Positions 19,574 through 28,898 of a stretch of DNA of 64,000 bases are shown piece by piece (position 1 is the first letter of the stretch; the number at the start of each line of letters is the position of its first letter). Below the pieces are notes generated by a model. It saw only the letters and a program-made list of their open reading frames with translations. It was not told where the DNA came from and did no database searches. The position numbers and the translations under genes were made by a program. Source of the stretch: Aurantiacibacter luteus (lineage in GTDB: Bacteria; Pseudomonadota; Alphaproteobacteria; Sphingomonadales; Sphingomonadaceae). The stretch spans positions 1,116,001-1,180,000 of the forward strand of contig NZ_LBHB01000001.1 in assembly GCF_001010945.1 (NCBI RefSeq), read 5' to 3'.

Positions 19574-21373
19574 TTACTCGGCGGCCTGCGCCGCGTCGTC
19601 GTCATCCCCGAGGTCGTCCCCGTCATCGTCCTTGTCCGCCAATTCACGGGCGAAGAGGCTGGGGGCGGGCTTGGCATCGCTGACCTTTTTCGGCGGATCG
19701 AAGCGCGCCTCTGCGGCCGTTCCCGTCCCGTCCGCCGCGCCTTCGACCAGCTTGCCGAGCGAGCTGCCGTCGAGGCCAAGCTCCTTCATCAGCCCGTCGA
19801 GCACAGGCGCCTGCGCGCGGTAAGCGAGCGCGGCGGCCACCGCGTCGTTGGCGAGGTTGCCGGAGCCCTGGCCACCGCCCGACCCGTTGGTCGAACCGGC
19901 CCCCATACCCACTGGCCCGGTGCGCTGGGTCAGGCCGTCGACCTGCACGATCTTGATCGAATCGATCGCTTCCATCGGCTTGGCGCTCTCGCGGATGACC
20001 TCGGGCAGCACCTTGAGCAGCGCCAGTTTGGTTTGCAGGCTGATCTGCTCCATCGAGAGGATGTTCGCCGCTTCGTTCACGGCGCGCTGGCCCGCGGCTT
20101 CCACCTCGAAACGCACGCGCGCGGCTTCGGCGCGCAGCTTCTCGGCCTCGGCCTCGCCCTGCGCCTCGAACTTGACCGCGGCGGCGCGGTTGGTGGCCGC
20201 GTCCTTTTCGGCCTCCGCCTCGACCTTGATCTTGATCGCGTCGCGCTCGGCGATCTTGGCCGCTTCGATCAGCTCGATCTTCTTCTGTCGCTCGGCCACC
20301 TCGCTCTCGCGGCTGGTGACGACCTGCTCCTCGGCGGCGACCGCCTTGGCGCGGGCCTCGTCGGCGTCGGCCTTGGCCTGGCTTTCCTCGCGGCTCTTGT
20401 TCTGCACCGCGATCTGCTGCTCCTGCCGGGCGATCTCGAGCGCGCGCTGCTGGTCGATGCGGGCTTCCTCGACGAGGCGGTCGGCCTCGATCTGCTGCGC
20501 GTCGACCTGCTTCTTCGCCTCGATCCGCGCGGCATCGGCCTCGCGGGTGCGCTCGGCCTGTTCGCGGGCGATCTCGGCCGCCTGCGCGGCGCGACGGATC
20601 TCCACCTCGCGCTCCTGCTCCAGCCGGGCGTATTCCTGGTCGCGCTTGATCTGGAAGCTCTTCTGGTCGGCCTCGAGGTTCTTGGTCTCCATCTGCACGC
20701 GCGTGTCCTGCTCGATGTCGTTGCGCAGTTTCTTGCGCGCCTCGATCTGCTCGGTCAGCTTGGTCAGGCCCTCTGCGTCGAAGGCGTTGTTGGCGTTGAA
20801 GTGCTCGATGCTCGTCTGATCGAGCCCGGTGAGCGAGACGCTCTCCAGCTCCAGCCCGTTCATCGCGAGGTCGTTGGACGAGACCTGCTGCACCTTCTGC
20901 ACGAAATCGGCGCGCTGCTCGTGCAGCTCGTTCATGGTCATGCCCGCCGCGACGCTGCGCAGCGCGTCGACGAACTTGCCTTCGACGAGATCTTTGAGAA
21001 GCTCTGGCTGCATCGTGCGCATGCCCAGCGTCTGCGCGGCCATGGCGATGGCCTCCGCATCGGGCTTCACGCGGACGTAGAACTCCGCCTTCACGTCGAT
21101 CCGCAGGCGGTCGAGCGTGATCAGCGCCTCGGCATCGCGGCGCACGACGCTGAGCACCAGCGTGTTCATGTTGACCGGCATCGTCTCGTTGAAGACCGGC
21201 AGCACCAGCGCGCCGCCGTTCATCACGACCTTCTCACCGCCCATGCCGGTGCGAACGAAGGCGATTTCCTTCGACGCCCGCTTGTAGAGCTTAGTCAGGA
21301 ACACGAGGAACACGAAGACGAGGAATATGACCCCGCCCACCATGATCAGGCCGCTATCGAACAGGTTTTCCAT
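19574..21373 (-). CDS. Flotillin/band-7 family membrane protein, YqiK-like
   Basis: A 599-residue protein with an N-terminal transmembrane segment (GGVIFLVFVFLVFL), a band-7/SPFH domain (residues ~30-220), and a very long charged coiled coil (~residues 230-460) rich in Ala-Glu-Lys-Arg heptads. Flotillins oligomerise on the inner membrane and organise lipid domains. The upstream partner gene (21414-22040) is the YqiJ-like OB-fold membrane protein, so this is the yqiJK arrangement. The C-terminus is acidic (DDDGDDLGDDDDA). Confidence 0.9.
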   Translation of the reverse strand: MENLFDSGLIMVGGVIFLVFVFLVFLTKLYKRASKEIAFVRTGMGGEKVVMNGGALVLPVFNETMPVNMNTLVLSVVRRDAEALITLDRLRIDVKAEFYVRVKPDAEAIAMAAQTLGMRTMQPELLKDLVEGKFVDALRSVAAGMTMNELHEQRADFVQKVQQVSSNDLAMNGLELESVSLTGLDQTSIEHFNANNAFDAEGLTKLTEQIEARKKLRNDIEQDTRVQMETKNLEADQKSFQIKRDQEYARLEQEREVEIRRAAQAAEIAREQAERTREADAARIEAKKQVDAQQIEADRLVEEARIDQQRALEIARQEQQIAVQNKSREESQAKADADEARAKAVAAEEQVVTSRESEVAERQKKIELIEAAKIAERDAIKIKVEAEAEKDAATNRAAAVKFEAQGEAEAEKLRAEAARVRFEVEAAGQRAVNEAANILSMEQISLQTKLALLKVLPEVIRESAKPMEAIDSIKIVQVDGLTQRTGPVGMGAGSTNGSGGGQGSGNLANDAVAAALAYRAQAPVLDGLMKELGLDGSSLGKLVEGAADGTGTAAEARFDPPKKVSDAKPAPSLFARELADKDDDGDDLGDDDDAAQAAE

Positions 21374-21413
21374 GTCTTCTCCTTATCGTTATCTGGTTCA
21401 GCCGAGGTGAGGG

Positions 21414-22040
21414 TCACATCGGGGCGAGCTTGCGCTCGGCGAGGGGCACTCCGTAGAAGGTTTGCCCATCGCGGCGCACAATCAGCACCTCGTCGCCTTC
21501 GAGCATCTCGCTCGCATCCTCGTGCGGTTCGACCATGACGTGATGCGCCTGGCCGTGGTGGTCGTAGACCTTCGTGCGGGCCGCGCTGCCTTTCGTGGCG
21601 CGCCCGGTGGTGATCTTCCCGCGCCGCCCGACGAGGCTGTCGAGCGTGACGGCGGTAGTCTCGTCCTTCGGCATGATCGCCCCCACGGGCCTTGCGGCTA
21701 TGGCAGTCGCCGGGATTGCCGCCCCGCCCGCGACGAGCGCCGCGAGCATCGGTGAGAGCGGCGCGCCCGTCAGACTGTCGGCAAAGGCCTGCACGCCCAC
21801 GCCGATGGCGGCGAACAGCAGCAACCAGACCATCAGCCAGACGAACAGCGGCACCTTGCCGAGCCCCAGCAGCGTGGTGATGGCGCCGCCCAGACCGGCG
21901 CTCGTCGGATCGCCCACGTCGGCATCCACATCGGCGTCCAGATCGAAGTCCCCGATCCCGACCAGTTGCAGCAGACCCAGCAGCACCATGAGCCCCAGCG
22001 CCACCGCGAAGGGCAGGTTGTAGTCGGCAAAAAGGCTCAT
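21414..22040 (-). CDS. YqiJ-like (DUF1449) OB-fold membrane protein
   Basis: A 208-residue protein with about three transmembrane helices in the first 120 residues, an acidic loop (DFDLDADVDADVGD), and a C-terminal soluble OB-fold region (DSLVGRRGKITTG...EGDEVLIVRRDGQTFYGVPL). This matches the DUF1449/YqiJ group, related to NfeD and coupled to flotillins. The gene precedes the flotillin gene by 40 bases on the same strand. ATG 22040 (MSLFADYNLPF) was preferred because the hydrophobic segment begins directly after it. Confidence 0.86.
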   Translation of the reverse strand: MSLFADYNLPFAVALGLMVLLGLLQLVGIGDFDLDADVDADVGDPTSAGLGGAITTLLGLGKVPLFVWLMVWLLLFAAIGVGVQAFADSLTGAPLSPMLAALVAGGAAIPATAIAARPVGAIMPKDETTAVTLDSLVGRRGKITTGRATKGSAARTKVYDHHGQAHHVMVEPHEDASEMLEGDEVLIVRRDGQTFYGVPLAERKLAPM

Positions 22041-22213
22041 GTTCTCAACTGCCGCGCGGTTGCGAACCGCGGACATCCCTGGTCAAATCGGGTTTTCTAG
22101 GAGTACCCCCTCCGTCCCCATTCATATGGCAGAAAGCCGCGAATTCGGCCACAAAAACACGACGAACCGAGTTCGATTTTGACCCCGTGAGCGGCCCGCG
22201 ATAGGACGCTGTC

Positions 22214-22699
22214 ATGCGCCTTTTCGCCGCTCTTGCCCTGCTGCTTCTGGCAACGCCCCTGGCCGCGCGAGACAGCTTGGGCGTGTTCGGCCAGTGGGGC
22301 GCCTTTCGCGATCCGGAGACCCCGCGCTGCTATGCCATCGCCGAGGCCGAGGCGACACGCGACCGGCGCGACGCGCGCGCCTTTGCCAGCGTCGGCACCT
22401 GGCCCGCGCGCGGAGTGCGTGGGCAGGTCAGCTTCCGGCTCGGGCGGCGGGCGGCGAGCGAGCCGCGCGTGCGTCTCGCCATCAGCGGCGCGCAGTTCGA
22501 CCTCGTGGCGGGCGGTGGCGATGCCTGGGCCGCCGATGCGCGGGCCGATGCCGCCATTGTCGCCGCCATGCGCTCGGCTGGCAGCATGAGCGTTTCCGCC
22601 ACCGACGCCGCGGGCAGGCGCTTCACCGACCGCTACAGTCTCGACGGTGCGGCAACCGCGCTCGATGCCGCCGCGCTGGGCTGCGCCGGGCGAAGATAG
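22214..22699 (+). CDS. Small secreted protein of unknown function
   Basis: A 161-residue exported protein with a clear Sec signal peptide (MRLFAALALLLLATPLAARD). The mature domain has two cysteines (residue ~37 and near the C-terminus) that could form a disulfide. The layout, with an N-terminal DPETPRCYAIAEAE and beta-strand pattern, resembles the invasion-associated locus B (IalB)-like secreted proteins of alphaproteobacteria, but this is a weak resemblance. It ends nine bases before a shared terminator. Confidence 0.72.
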   Translation: MRLFAALALLLLATPLAARDSLGVFGQWGAFRDPETPRCYAIAEAEATRDRRDARAFASVGTWPARGVRGQVSFRLGRRAASEPRVRLAISGAQFDLVAGGGDAWAADARADAAIVAAMRSAGSMSVSATDAAGRRFTDRYSLDGAATALDAAALGCAGRR

Positions 22700-22707
22700 G
22701 CATAAGA

Positions 22708-22737
22708 AAAGGGCCGGGAGATTGCCCCCGGCCCTTT
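22708..22737. terminator. Bidirectional intrinsic terminator
   Basis: A perfect 11-bp stem (AAAGGGCCGGG / CCCGGCCCTTT) with an 8-base loop between the convergent secreted-protein and outer-membrane-protein genes. The A-run on one side and T-run on the other allow termination in both directions. Confidence 0.88.
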
Positions 22738-22762
22738 CCGATTCTCCGTGCAATCCGTGCTA

Positions 22763-23446
22763 TCAGAAGCGCAGGCCGACACCCACGGCAACCTGATGGC
22801 GATCGAGATCGGCGTCGAAGCGGCCGCTCTCACCGGTATCGTCGTCGAAGAAACCGTTGTTCTGGAAGTCGAATTCGCCTTCGCTATAGTTGGAGTAGCG
22901 ATACTCGGCCTTGATGAACATGTTCTCCGAAAGCGCATACTCGGCACCGGCGCCCACGCGGAAGCCGTCGAGATCGAGGTTCGTCTCGATCTCGTTAGTA
23001 CCATCTGCAGCGAGCAGGTTGTAACGGCCGTTGGTGTAGCCACCCTTCACGTAGACGAGGGCATTGTCACCAGCCAGGAAGCCGACGCGCGCACCGGCGT
23101 AGAGATCCCGGCCCGTATCGACGCGGACGCCGAGCCCCAAGTCCTCGAGATCGCCGTCGTTGAACTCAGTCTTCGCGGTCGAATCGCTGATCTCACCCTC
23201 GAGGCCGACCAGCACGCCGCCGAAAGCGAAGTCGTAGCCGACGCCGACGCCGTACATGAATCCGTCGATCGACTGATCGTCCTCGTCGTTCAGGTCGTTG
23301 TCGACATCGCTGCCGGCCTTGCTGACGTCATAACCGCCGAGGGCTTCGACGCGGAAACCGGTAAAGGTGGAATTGTCCTGCGCGAGGGCCGGGGTGGCGA
23401 CGGCCATGGCCGTACCAGCGGCGAGGAGAGCGGCAAACTTCTTCAT
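22763..23446 (-). CDS. Outer-membrane beta-barrel protein
   Basis: A 227-residue exported protein: a standard signal peptide (MKKFAALLAAGTAMAVATPALA) followed by an eight-strand-type beta barrel with alternating aromatic and Gly-rich strands (FRVEALGGYDVS, VGVGYDFAFGGVLVGLEGE, YALSENMFIKAEYRYSNY) and a C-terminal GVGLRF ending in Phe, as needed for BAM assembly. It belongs to the OmpA-like/opacity OMP_b-brl group. The ATG at 23446 has GGAG upstream. The 5' untranslated region includes an inverted repeat CCCACG/CGTGGG near 23466-23485. Confidence 0.9.
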   Translation of the reverse strand: MKKFAALLAAGTAMAVATPALAQDNSTFTGFRVEALGGYDVSKAGSDVDNDLNDEDDQSIDGFMYGVGVGYDFAFGGVLVGLEGEISDSTAKTEFNDGDLEDLGLGVRVDTGRDLYAGARVGFLAGDNALVYVKGGYTNGRYNLLAADGTNEIETNLDLDGFRVGAGAEYALSENMFIKAEYRYSNYSEGEFDFQNNGFFDDDTGESGRFDADLDRHQVAVGVGLRF

Positions 23447-23686
23447 TGGTATCACTCCGTTTTTCCCACGAAAATCCGCGTGGGTTGGACAGGGTGAATG
23501 GCTAGATCGGCCTCCGGTTTCATTAACGTCACACAACGATCAGTGCGTGACATTTGCGCAACATAATTACCGATGACGGTTATATCGTTAGCGACGGAGT
23601 GACGCACCAGTGAGACGAAGGGACGACGACAATCGGCTTATGGCTGCTGGCCAAAACGTGACTGCGCCCTTATATGACCGCCTCCC

Positions 23687-24928
23687 ATGGCCGATACCCA
23701 GCTGATGTCCATTCCGGGGCAAATCGACCCCGTTCCCGTCGCGCGCGACATCACGCCGCGCGCCGATGGCCGCGTGGACCTGATCGGCCTGCCCAAGAAG
23801 CGCATCGCCGAACTCTTCGCCGAGGCCGGGCTCGACGCCAAGGCCGCCAAGCTGCGCGCCAAGCAGGTGTTCCACTGGCTCTACCACCGCGGCGTCACCG
23901 ATTTCGAAGCGATGACCGACATCGCCAAGACCATGCGCCCCTGGCTCGCGGAACGCTTCATCATCGGCCGGCCCGAGGTGGTCGAGGCGCAGCACAGCAC
24001 TGATGGCACGCGCAAGTGGCTGCTGCGCACCGCCGATGGCCACGACTTCGAGATGGTCTTCATCCCCGACGCGGACCGCGGCACGCTGTGCGTGTCCAGC
24101 CAGGTCGGCTGTACGCTCAACTGCCGCTTCTGCCACACCGGCACCATGCGTTTGGTGCGCAACCTGACGCCGGGCGAGATCGTCGGGCAGGTCATGCTGG
24201 CACGCGATGCGCTGGGCGAATGGCCCAAGGGCCGCATGGATGCGCTCGAGGACGAAAGCGAGAGCGCCTACACTTCCGACGGCCGCCTGCTCACCAACAT
24301 CGTGATGATGGGCATGGGCGAGCCGCTCTACAACTTCGACAACGTGAAGGGCGCCCTCGGCCTGGTGATGGACGGCGACGGGCTCGCCCTCTCCAAGCGC
24401 CGCATCACGCTATCCACCAGCGGCGTGGTGCCGATGATGGATCGCTGCGGCGAGGAAATCGGCGTCAACCTCGCGGTCAGCCTGCACGCGGTGACCAAGG
24501 ACGTGCGCGACGAGATCGTGCCGATCAACAGGAAGTACGGCATCGAGGAGCTGCTGCAGGCCTGCGCCGACTATCCCGGAGCCAGCAATGCCCGTCGCAT
24601 CACCTTCGAATACGTGATGCTGAAGGACAAGAACGACAGCGACGAGGACGCGCGCGAACTCGTCCGGCTGCTCAAGGCCTACAGGCTGCCCGCCAAGGTC
24701 AACCTCATCCCCTTCAACCCCTGGCCCGGCGCACCCTACGAGTGCTCGACGCCCGAACGGATCAGGCGATTTTCCGAGATCGTCTTCGAGGCCGGCATCA
24801 GCGCTCCCGTCCGCACCCCGCGCGGGCGCGATATCGATGCCGCATGCGGACAGCTCAAGACCGCCGCCGAGAAGAAGAGCCGCGCCGAGCTGGATCGCGA
24901 GGCTGCTGCGGAGACCGCCGAAGCGTGA
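23687..24928 (+). CDS. rlmN: Dual-specificity rRNA/tRNA adenine-C2 methyltransferase RlmN
   Basis: RlmN is a radical-SAM enzyme that methylates A2503 of 23S rRNA and A37 of several tRNAs. The 413-residue product has the cluster motif C-x3-C-x2-C in [11 protein letters not shown], the preceding [10 protein letters not shown], and the conserved [13 protein letters not shown]. The C-terminal catalytic Cys occurs in DAACGQL. Length and order match the family. Its stop overlaps the GTG start of the MOSC-domain gene, which is therefore probably co-translated. Confidence 0.96.
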   Translation: MADTQLMSIPGQIDPVPVARDITPRADGRVDLIGLPKKRIAELFAEAGLDAKAAKLRAKQVFHWLYHRGVTDFEAMTDIAKTMRPWLAERFIIGRPEVVEAQHSTDGTRKWLLRTADGHDFEMVFIPDADRGTLCVSSQVGCTLNCRFCHTGTMRLVRNLTPGEIVGQVMLARDALGEWPKGRMDALEDESESAYTSDGRLLTNIVMMGMGEPLYNFDNVKGALGLVMDGDGLALSKRRITLSTSGVVPMMDRCGEEIGVNLAVSLHAVTKDVRDEIVPINRKYGIEELLQACADYPGASNARRITFEYVMLKDKNDSDEDARELVRLLKAYRLPAKVNLIPFNPWPGAPYECSTPERIRRFSEIVFEAGISAPVRTPRGRDIDAACGQLKTAAEKKSRAELDREAAAETAEA

Positions 24929-25578
24929 TCGTCAGCGCGATCTGCGCCGGTCGCCCCGCCCCGCTGCCGGGCGGCACGGTGTCGGCCATTGCGAAGACGC
25001 CGCTGGAGGGTCCGGTTGTCGTTAGTCTTTCGGGCGTGACCGGCGACACGCAGGTCAATCGCCGCTTTCACGGCTATCCGGCCATGGCCGTCCATCTCTT
25101 CCCTGCCGAGCACTACGCCTGGCTGCGCGAACGCTTCGGCGACCTGCCCGCGCTCGCCGGTCCGGGCGGCATGGGCGAGAACCTTCACGCTTCCGGCATC
25201 GGCGAGGAACAGGTCTGCATCGGCGACCGCTTCCGGCTCGGCACCGCGCTGCTGGAGGCGAGCCAGCCGCGCCAGCCCTGCGCCACCATCGAACGGCATC
25301 TCGGCACAAAGGGCGTGGTCAAGGCGATGGTCGAGAGCGGACGCACCGGGATGTTCTTCCGCGTACTGGAAAAGGGCACAGCACAGGCAGGCGACACGCT
25401 GGACAAGGTCGAGGGCGGATCGCCGGACTGGACCCTTCGCCGCGCCTTCTTCGCTGTGTATGGCAAGACGCACGCCGACGCCGCCACCCTTGCCCAGCTG
25501 ATTGCTCTGCCGCGCGTGTCGGACCGGCTCGTACGCGATGCGCGCAAGCGGCTGGAAAGGCCATACAAGCGGTTGTGA
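24925..25578 (+). CDS. MOSC domain protein, YiiM-like
   Basis: A 217-residue MOSC-domain protein. The MOSC core shows [20 protein letters not shown], and the conserved Cys in [10 protein letters not shown], followed by the C-terminal 3-alpha segment typical of YiiM. MOSC domains bind molybdenum cofactor and can transfer sulfur or reduce N-hydroxylated compounds. Translation starts with GTG at 24925, overlapping the rlmN stop as GTGA; no ATG lies in a suitable place. Confidence 0.88.
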   Translation: MIVSAICAGRPAPLPGGTVSAIAKTPLEGPVVVSLSGVTGDTQVNRRFHGYPAMAVHLFPAEHYAWLRERFGDLPALAGPGGMGENLHASGIGEEQVCIGDRFRLGTALLEASQPRQPCATIERHLGTKGVVKAMVESGRTGMFFRVLEKGTAQAGDTLDKVEGGSPDWTLRRAFFAVYGKTHADAATLAQLIALPRVSDRLVRDARKRLERPYKRL

Positions 25579-25636
25579 GCATCGTTTCGGCGCAGCCTTG
25601 CAACGGCTCGTCCACCAAAAATTAACCCAACGATTT

Positions 25637-25651
25637 GTTCATCTGCGGTTC
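25637..25651 (+). promoter_or_regulatory. Possible LexA-box-like sequence
   Basis: An exact GTTC-N7-GTTC (GTTCATCTGCGGTTC) lies in the intergenic gap 67 bases before the glycine-zipper gene. It matches the same pattern as the recA and uvrA boxes. About one chance match is expected in a window of this size and composition, so alone it is weak evidence. Confidence 0.35.
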
Positions 25652-25717
25652 TCTTTCGATGAACGACAACGCTCTCAGACACCGGAGCGATGTCGAATCG
25701 AAGGAAGGTAAAAACCG

Positions 25718-26164
25718 ATGAAAAAGACCCTGCTTGCACTCGCCGCGGCCTCCACGCTGGCCATCCCTGCCGTCCCCGCCATGGCGCAGGGCGGCCCGCC
25801 GCCATGGGCGCCTGCACACGGCCACCGCGCCCACAATGCCGGCTACGACAGCTATGGCTACGGCGACCAGCGCCGCGATCGCCGCGATCAGCGTCGCTAC
25901 AACAGCCAGTACGACCAGTATGGCCGTTATTATGAGCCGCGCCGCGTAAGCCGCAACGACAGCTACTGGCAGGGTGACGATGGCCGCTACTATTGCCGCC
26001 GCGAGAACGGGACGACCGGCCTCATCATCGGTGCCGCCGGTGGCGCGCTGGTAGGTCGCATGATCGATACCCGCGGCGACCGTACGGTCGGCACCCTTCT
26101 GGGCGCTGCGCTGGGCGGTGTGCTCGGCCGCGAGATCGAACGCGGAACCGCGCGCTGCCGCTGA
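25718..26164 (+). CDS. Secreted glycine-zipper (17-kDa antigen-like) protein
   Basis: A 148-residue exported protein with a signal peptide ending in AMAQ. The middle is Tyr/Arg/Asp/Gln-rich (DQRRDRRDQRRYNSQYDQYG), and the C-terminus contains a glycine-zipper 2TM segment (GLIIGAAGGALVGRMID...GTLLGAALGGVLGREIE) found in the rickettsial 17-kDa surface antigen family. Such proteins sit at the outer membrane and may tether to peptidoglycan or stabilise the envelope. The stop overlaps the probable start of the following lipoprotein gene. Confidence 0.86.
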   Translation: MKKTLLALAAASTLAIPAVPAMAQGGPPPWAPAHGHRAHNAGYDSYGYGDQRRDRRDQRRYNSQYDQYGRYYEPRRVSRNDSYWQGDDGRYYCRRENGTTGLIIGAAGGALVGRMIDTRGDRTVGTLLGAALGGVLGREIERGTARCR

Positions 26165-26787
26165 GGCGTCTTCGCCCGGCGATTACCGGAAAGGGCGGTG
26201 GCCTCGCGGCTGCCGCCCTTTTCGCGTGCGCTGCGTGCACCGCCGCGCCGGCCGAGGAGCCGCAGGAACCGGCGGCCCCCCTGGGCGCAGCCGTGGGCGA
26301 CCGCGTATATCCGTCCGGGGGCTACCTCCAGCAACGCTACGGCCTGTCCGACGAGGAAGCCGCGCGTCGCCATATCGTCATGGACGCGGCCGTTGCCTTC
26401 AACACGTCGCTCTACGAAAACCCGCCGCAAGGCTATTCCGACCTGTGGATTCGGCACGAGCCGACCTTTGCCATCGTCCTCAACGTGCGCCCGCCTTACG
26501 ACCGCGCCGCCTTCCTCGCCCGCGCGCCCGAGGTCTTGCGCGGCGATCTGGAATTCTTCGAGGTCACCCGCACCCGCACGGAGATCGAGCGCGATCAGGA
26601 TCGCATCATCGCTTCCTGGCGCGGTTTCCGGAACTGGAGCGGCGGTTACGAGGTGCAAACCGATCGCTTTCGCTTCACCACCGCCAGCGACGCAGAGCAC
26701 GCGGCCATGCGCGCCGCCCTGCCTGCCGACCTGCGCGAACAAGTGGTGCTCGCGGTTGGCCCCCAGCCGGTTCCGCTGTCGCGATAG
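26161..26787 (+). CDS. Putative lipoprotein of unknown function (start uncertain)
   Basis: An open frame encodes a 208-residue protein with a basic N-terminus, an Ala-rich hydrophobic stretch and a lipobox (LFACAACT). The rest is soluble (RVYPSGGYLQQRYGLSDEEA...DLWIRHEPTFAIVL...) with a coherent protein-like composition, but the family is unknown to me. There is no ATG, GTG or TTG in frame before the signal-like region. The best candidate start is CTG at 26161, which overlaps the previous stop as CTGA. Alternatives are a downstream GTG that would remove the signal, or an error in the sequence. Confidence 0.65.
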   Translation: MRRLRPAITGKGGGLAAAALFACAACTAAPAEEPQEPAAPLGAAVGDRVYPSGGYLQQRYGLSDEEAARRHIVMDAAVAFNTSLYENPPQGYSDLWIRHEPTFAIVLNVRPPYDRAAFLARAPEVLRGDLEFFEVTRTRTEIERDQDRIIASWRGFRNWSGGYEVQTDRFRFTTASDAEHAAMRAALPADLREQVVLAVGPQPVPLSR

Positions 26788-26831
26788 GGCCGCTCTAGGT
26801 TTCGCACGGAATCGCCGCTAAGCCTTGCGGC

Positions 26832-28898
26832 ATGAGCGCCAGCGAGCACCCCTTCTTCGACCTCCACACGCACGGCTTCGTGCGCGTCGCCACCGCCACG
26901 CCGCGCACGCGCACCGCCGATGTCGCCTACAACGTCGAGGGCATTCTTGCCGAGGCGCGAAAGGCGCACGAACAGGCGGTCGACCTGCTCCTCTATCCCG
27001 AGCTCTGCATTTCCTCATACGCCATCGACGACCTGCACCTGCAGGCCGCGCTGCTCGATGCGGTCGAGGCCGGGATAGAGACCATCCGCGAGGCAAGCGA
27101 GGGCCTGACCCCCGTGCTCGTCGTCGGCGCGCCGCTGCGGCGGGGCGGGCGTATCTACAACTGCGCGCTCGTCATCGCGGACGGCACTCTGCTTGGCGCC
27201 GTACCCAAGAGCTACCTGCCCAACTACCGCGAGTTCTACGAGAAGCGCTGGTTCGCGCGCGGCAATGCCTGTCAGGGCCTGTGGCTTGACGTCAACGGAG
27301 CCGAAGTTCCTTTTGGCACCGACCTGATCTTCGCAGCCGAGAACCTGCCCGGTTTCACCTTCGGCATCGAGATCTGCGAGGATTTCTGGAGCCCCGTCCA
27401 ACCCGGCACCATGGCCGCGCTCGCGGGTGCGACGATTCTCCTGAACCTATCTGCCAGCAACATTACCATCGGCAAGTCGGACGAGCGCCACCTGCTCTCG
27501 CGCGCGAGTTCCAGCCGCAACATCTGCGCCTACGCCTATTCCGCCAGCGGTTTTGGCGAGAGCACGACCGACCTCGCCTGGGACGGCCAGGGCATGATCT
27601 ACGAACTGGGCGACCTGCTGGTTGAAAGCGTGCGCTTCGACCTTGAGCCCGAACTGTGCGTGGTGGACGTCGACACCCGCCGTATCCTGAACGAGCGGAT
27701 GCGCATGGGGACCTTCAACGACGCCGCCGAGGATGTCGGTCGGCCCGAGGACAGCTTCCGCACCATCGGCTTCGATCACGCCCACACGCCCGGCGACAAG
27801 GGCCTGCAGCGCCCCGTGCGCCGTTTCCCCTTCGTCCCCAACCGCGCGGACAAGCTGGACGAGGACTGCTACGAGGCATTCAACATCCAGGTCGACGGAC
27901 TGATGCGCCGCATCCGGGCGACGAACACAAAGAGCCTCGTCATCGGCATATCGGGCGGGCTCGATTCCACCCATGCGCTGATCGTGGCGGCCAAGGCCTG
28001 CGATACGCTGGGCCTGCCGCGCAGCACCATCCGCGCCTATACCATGCCCGGCTTCGCCACGTCGGATCGCACCAAGGCCAACGCCTGGAAGCTGATGGAG
28101 GCCTTCGGCACCACGGCGGAGGAAATCGACATCCGCCCCGCCGCGCGGCAGATGCTGGGCGACATGGGCCACCCGTTCGCCGAGGGCGAGCCGGTCCACG
28201 ACGTCACCTTCGAGAACGTGCAGGCGGGCCTACGCACCGATTACCTGTTCCGTCTCGCCAACCATCATTCGGGCTTCGTCATCGGCACCGGCGACCTTTC
28301 CGAGTTGGCGCTCGGCTGGTGTACCTACGGCGTGGGCGACCAGATGAGCCACTACGCGGTCAACTCCGGCGTGCCCAAGACGCTGATCCAGTACCTGATC
28401 CGCTGGGCCACCCGCACCGACCAGTTCGATGCCGAGGTGGACGCGGCGCTGGAGGACGTGCTCGGCACAGAGATCAGCCCCGAGCTCGTCCCCGCCGCGG
28501 CCGACGGCACGATCCAGTCGACCGAGAGCGTGATCGGCCCCTACGAACTCAACGACTTTTTCCTACACCACGTGCTGCGCTGGGGCCATTCGCCCAGCCA
28601 TGTCGCCTTCCTCGCCTGGCACGCCTGGAAGGACCGCGATGCCGGTCTGTGGCCGCATGGCTTTCCGGACGGCGGCAAGAATGCGTACGATCTTGGCACC
28701 ATCTCCAAATGGCTGGAAAACTTCGTCAAGCGCTTCTTCCAATTCAGCCAGTTCAAGCGCAGCGCGCTTCCGAATGGCCCGAAGGTCAGCAGCGGCGGTG
28801 CGCTTTCACCTCGCGGAGACTGGCGCGCGCCCAGCGACGCCGTGGCCGACGTGTGGCTGGCGGACCTGCGGGAAAAGGTGCCGACGGGAGACGCATGA
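26832..28898 (+). CDS. nadE: Glutamine-dependent NAD+ synthetase
   Basis: NadE performs the last step of NAD synthesis, amidating nicotinic acid adenine dinucleotide with ammonia from glutamine. At 688 residues it is the long two-domain type. The N-terminal nitrilase-fold glutaminase has its Glu-Lys-Cys triad (YPELCIS, VPKSYLPNYREFYEKRWF, GIEICEDFW). The C-terminal synthetase has the P-loop SGGLDSTHAL and the GTGDLSELALGW segment. Its TGA overlaps the start of the SDR gene, beginning a four-gene run. Confidence 0.96.
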   Translation: MSASEHPFFDLHTHGFVRVATATPRTRTADVAYNVEGILAEARKAHEQAVDLLLYPELCISSYAIDDLHLQAALLDAVEAGIETIREASEGLTPVLVVGAPLRRGGRIYNCALVIADGTLLGAVPKSYLPNYREFYEKRWFARGNACQGLWLDVNGAEVPFGTDLIFAAENLPGFTFGIEICEDFWSPVQPGTMAALAGATILLNLSASNITIGKSDERHLLSRASSSRNICAYAYSASGFGESTTDLAWDGQGMIYELGDLLVESVRFDLEPELCVVDVDTRRILNERMRMGTFNDAAEDVGRPEDSFRTIGFDHAHTPGDKGLQRPVRRFPFVPNRADKLDEDCYEAFNIQVDGLMRRIRATNTKSLVIGISGGLDSTHALIVAAKACDTLGLPRSTIRAYTMPGFATSDRTKANAWKLMEAFGTTAEEIDIRPAARQMLGDMGHPFAEGEPVHDVTFENVQAGLRTDYLFRLANHHSGFVIGTGDLSELALGWCTYGVGDQMSHYAVNSGVPKTLIQYLIRWATRTDQFDAEVDAALEDVLGTEISPELVPAAADGTIQSTESVIGPYELNDFFLHHVLRWGHSPSHVAFLAWHAWKDRDAGLWPHGFPDGGKNAYDLGTISKWLENFVKRFFQFSQFKRSALPNGPKVSSGGALSPRGDWRAPSDAVADVWLADLREKVPTGDA

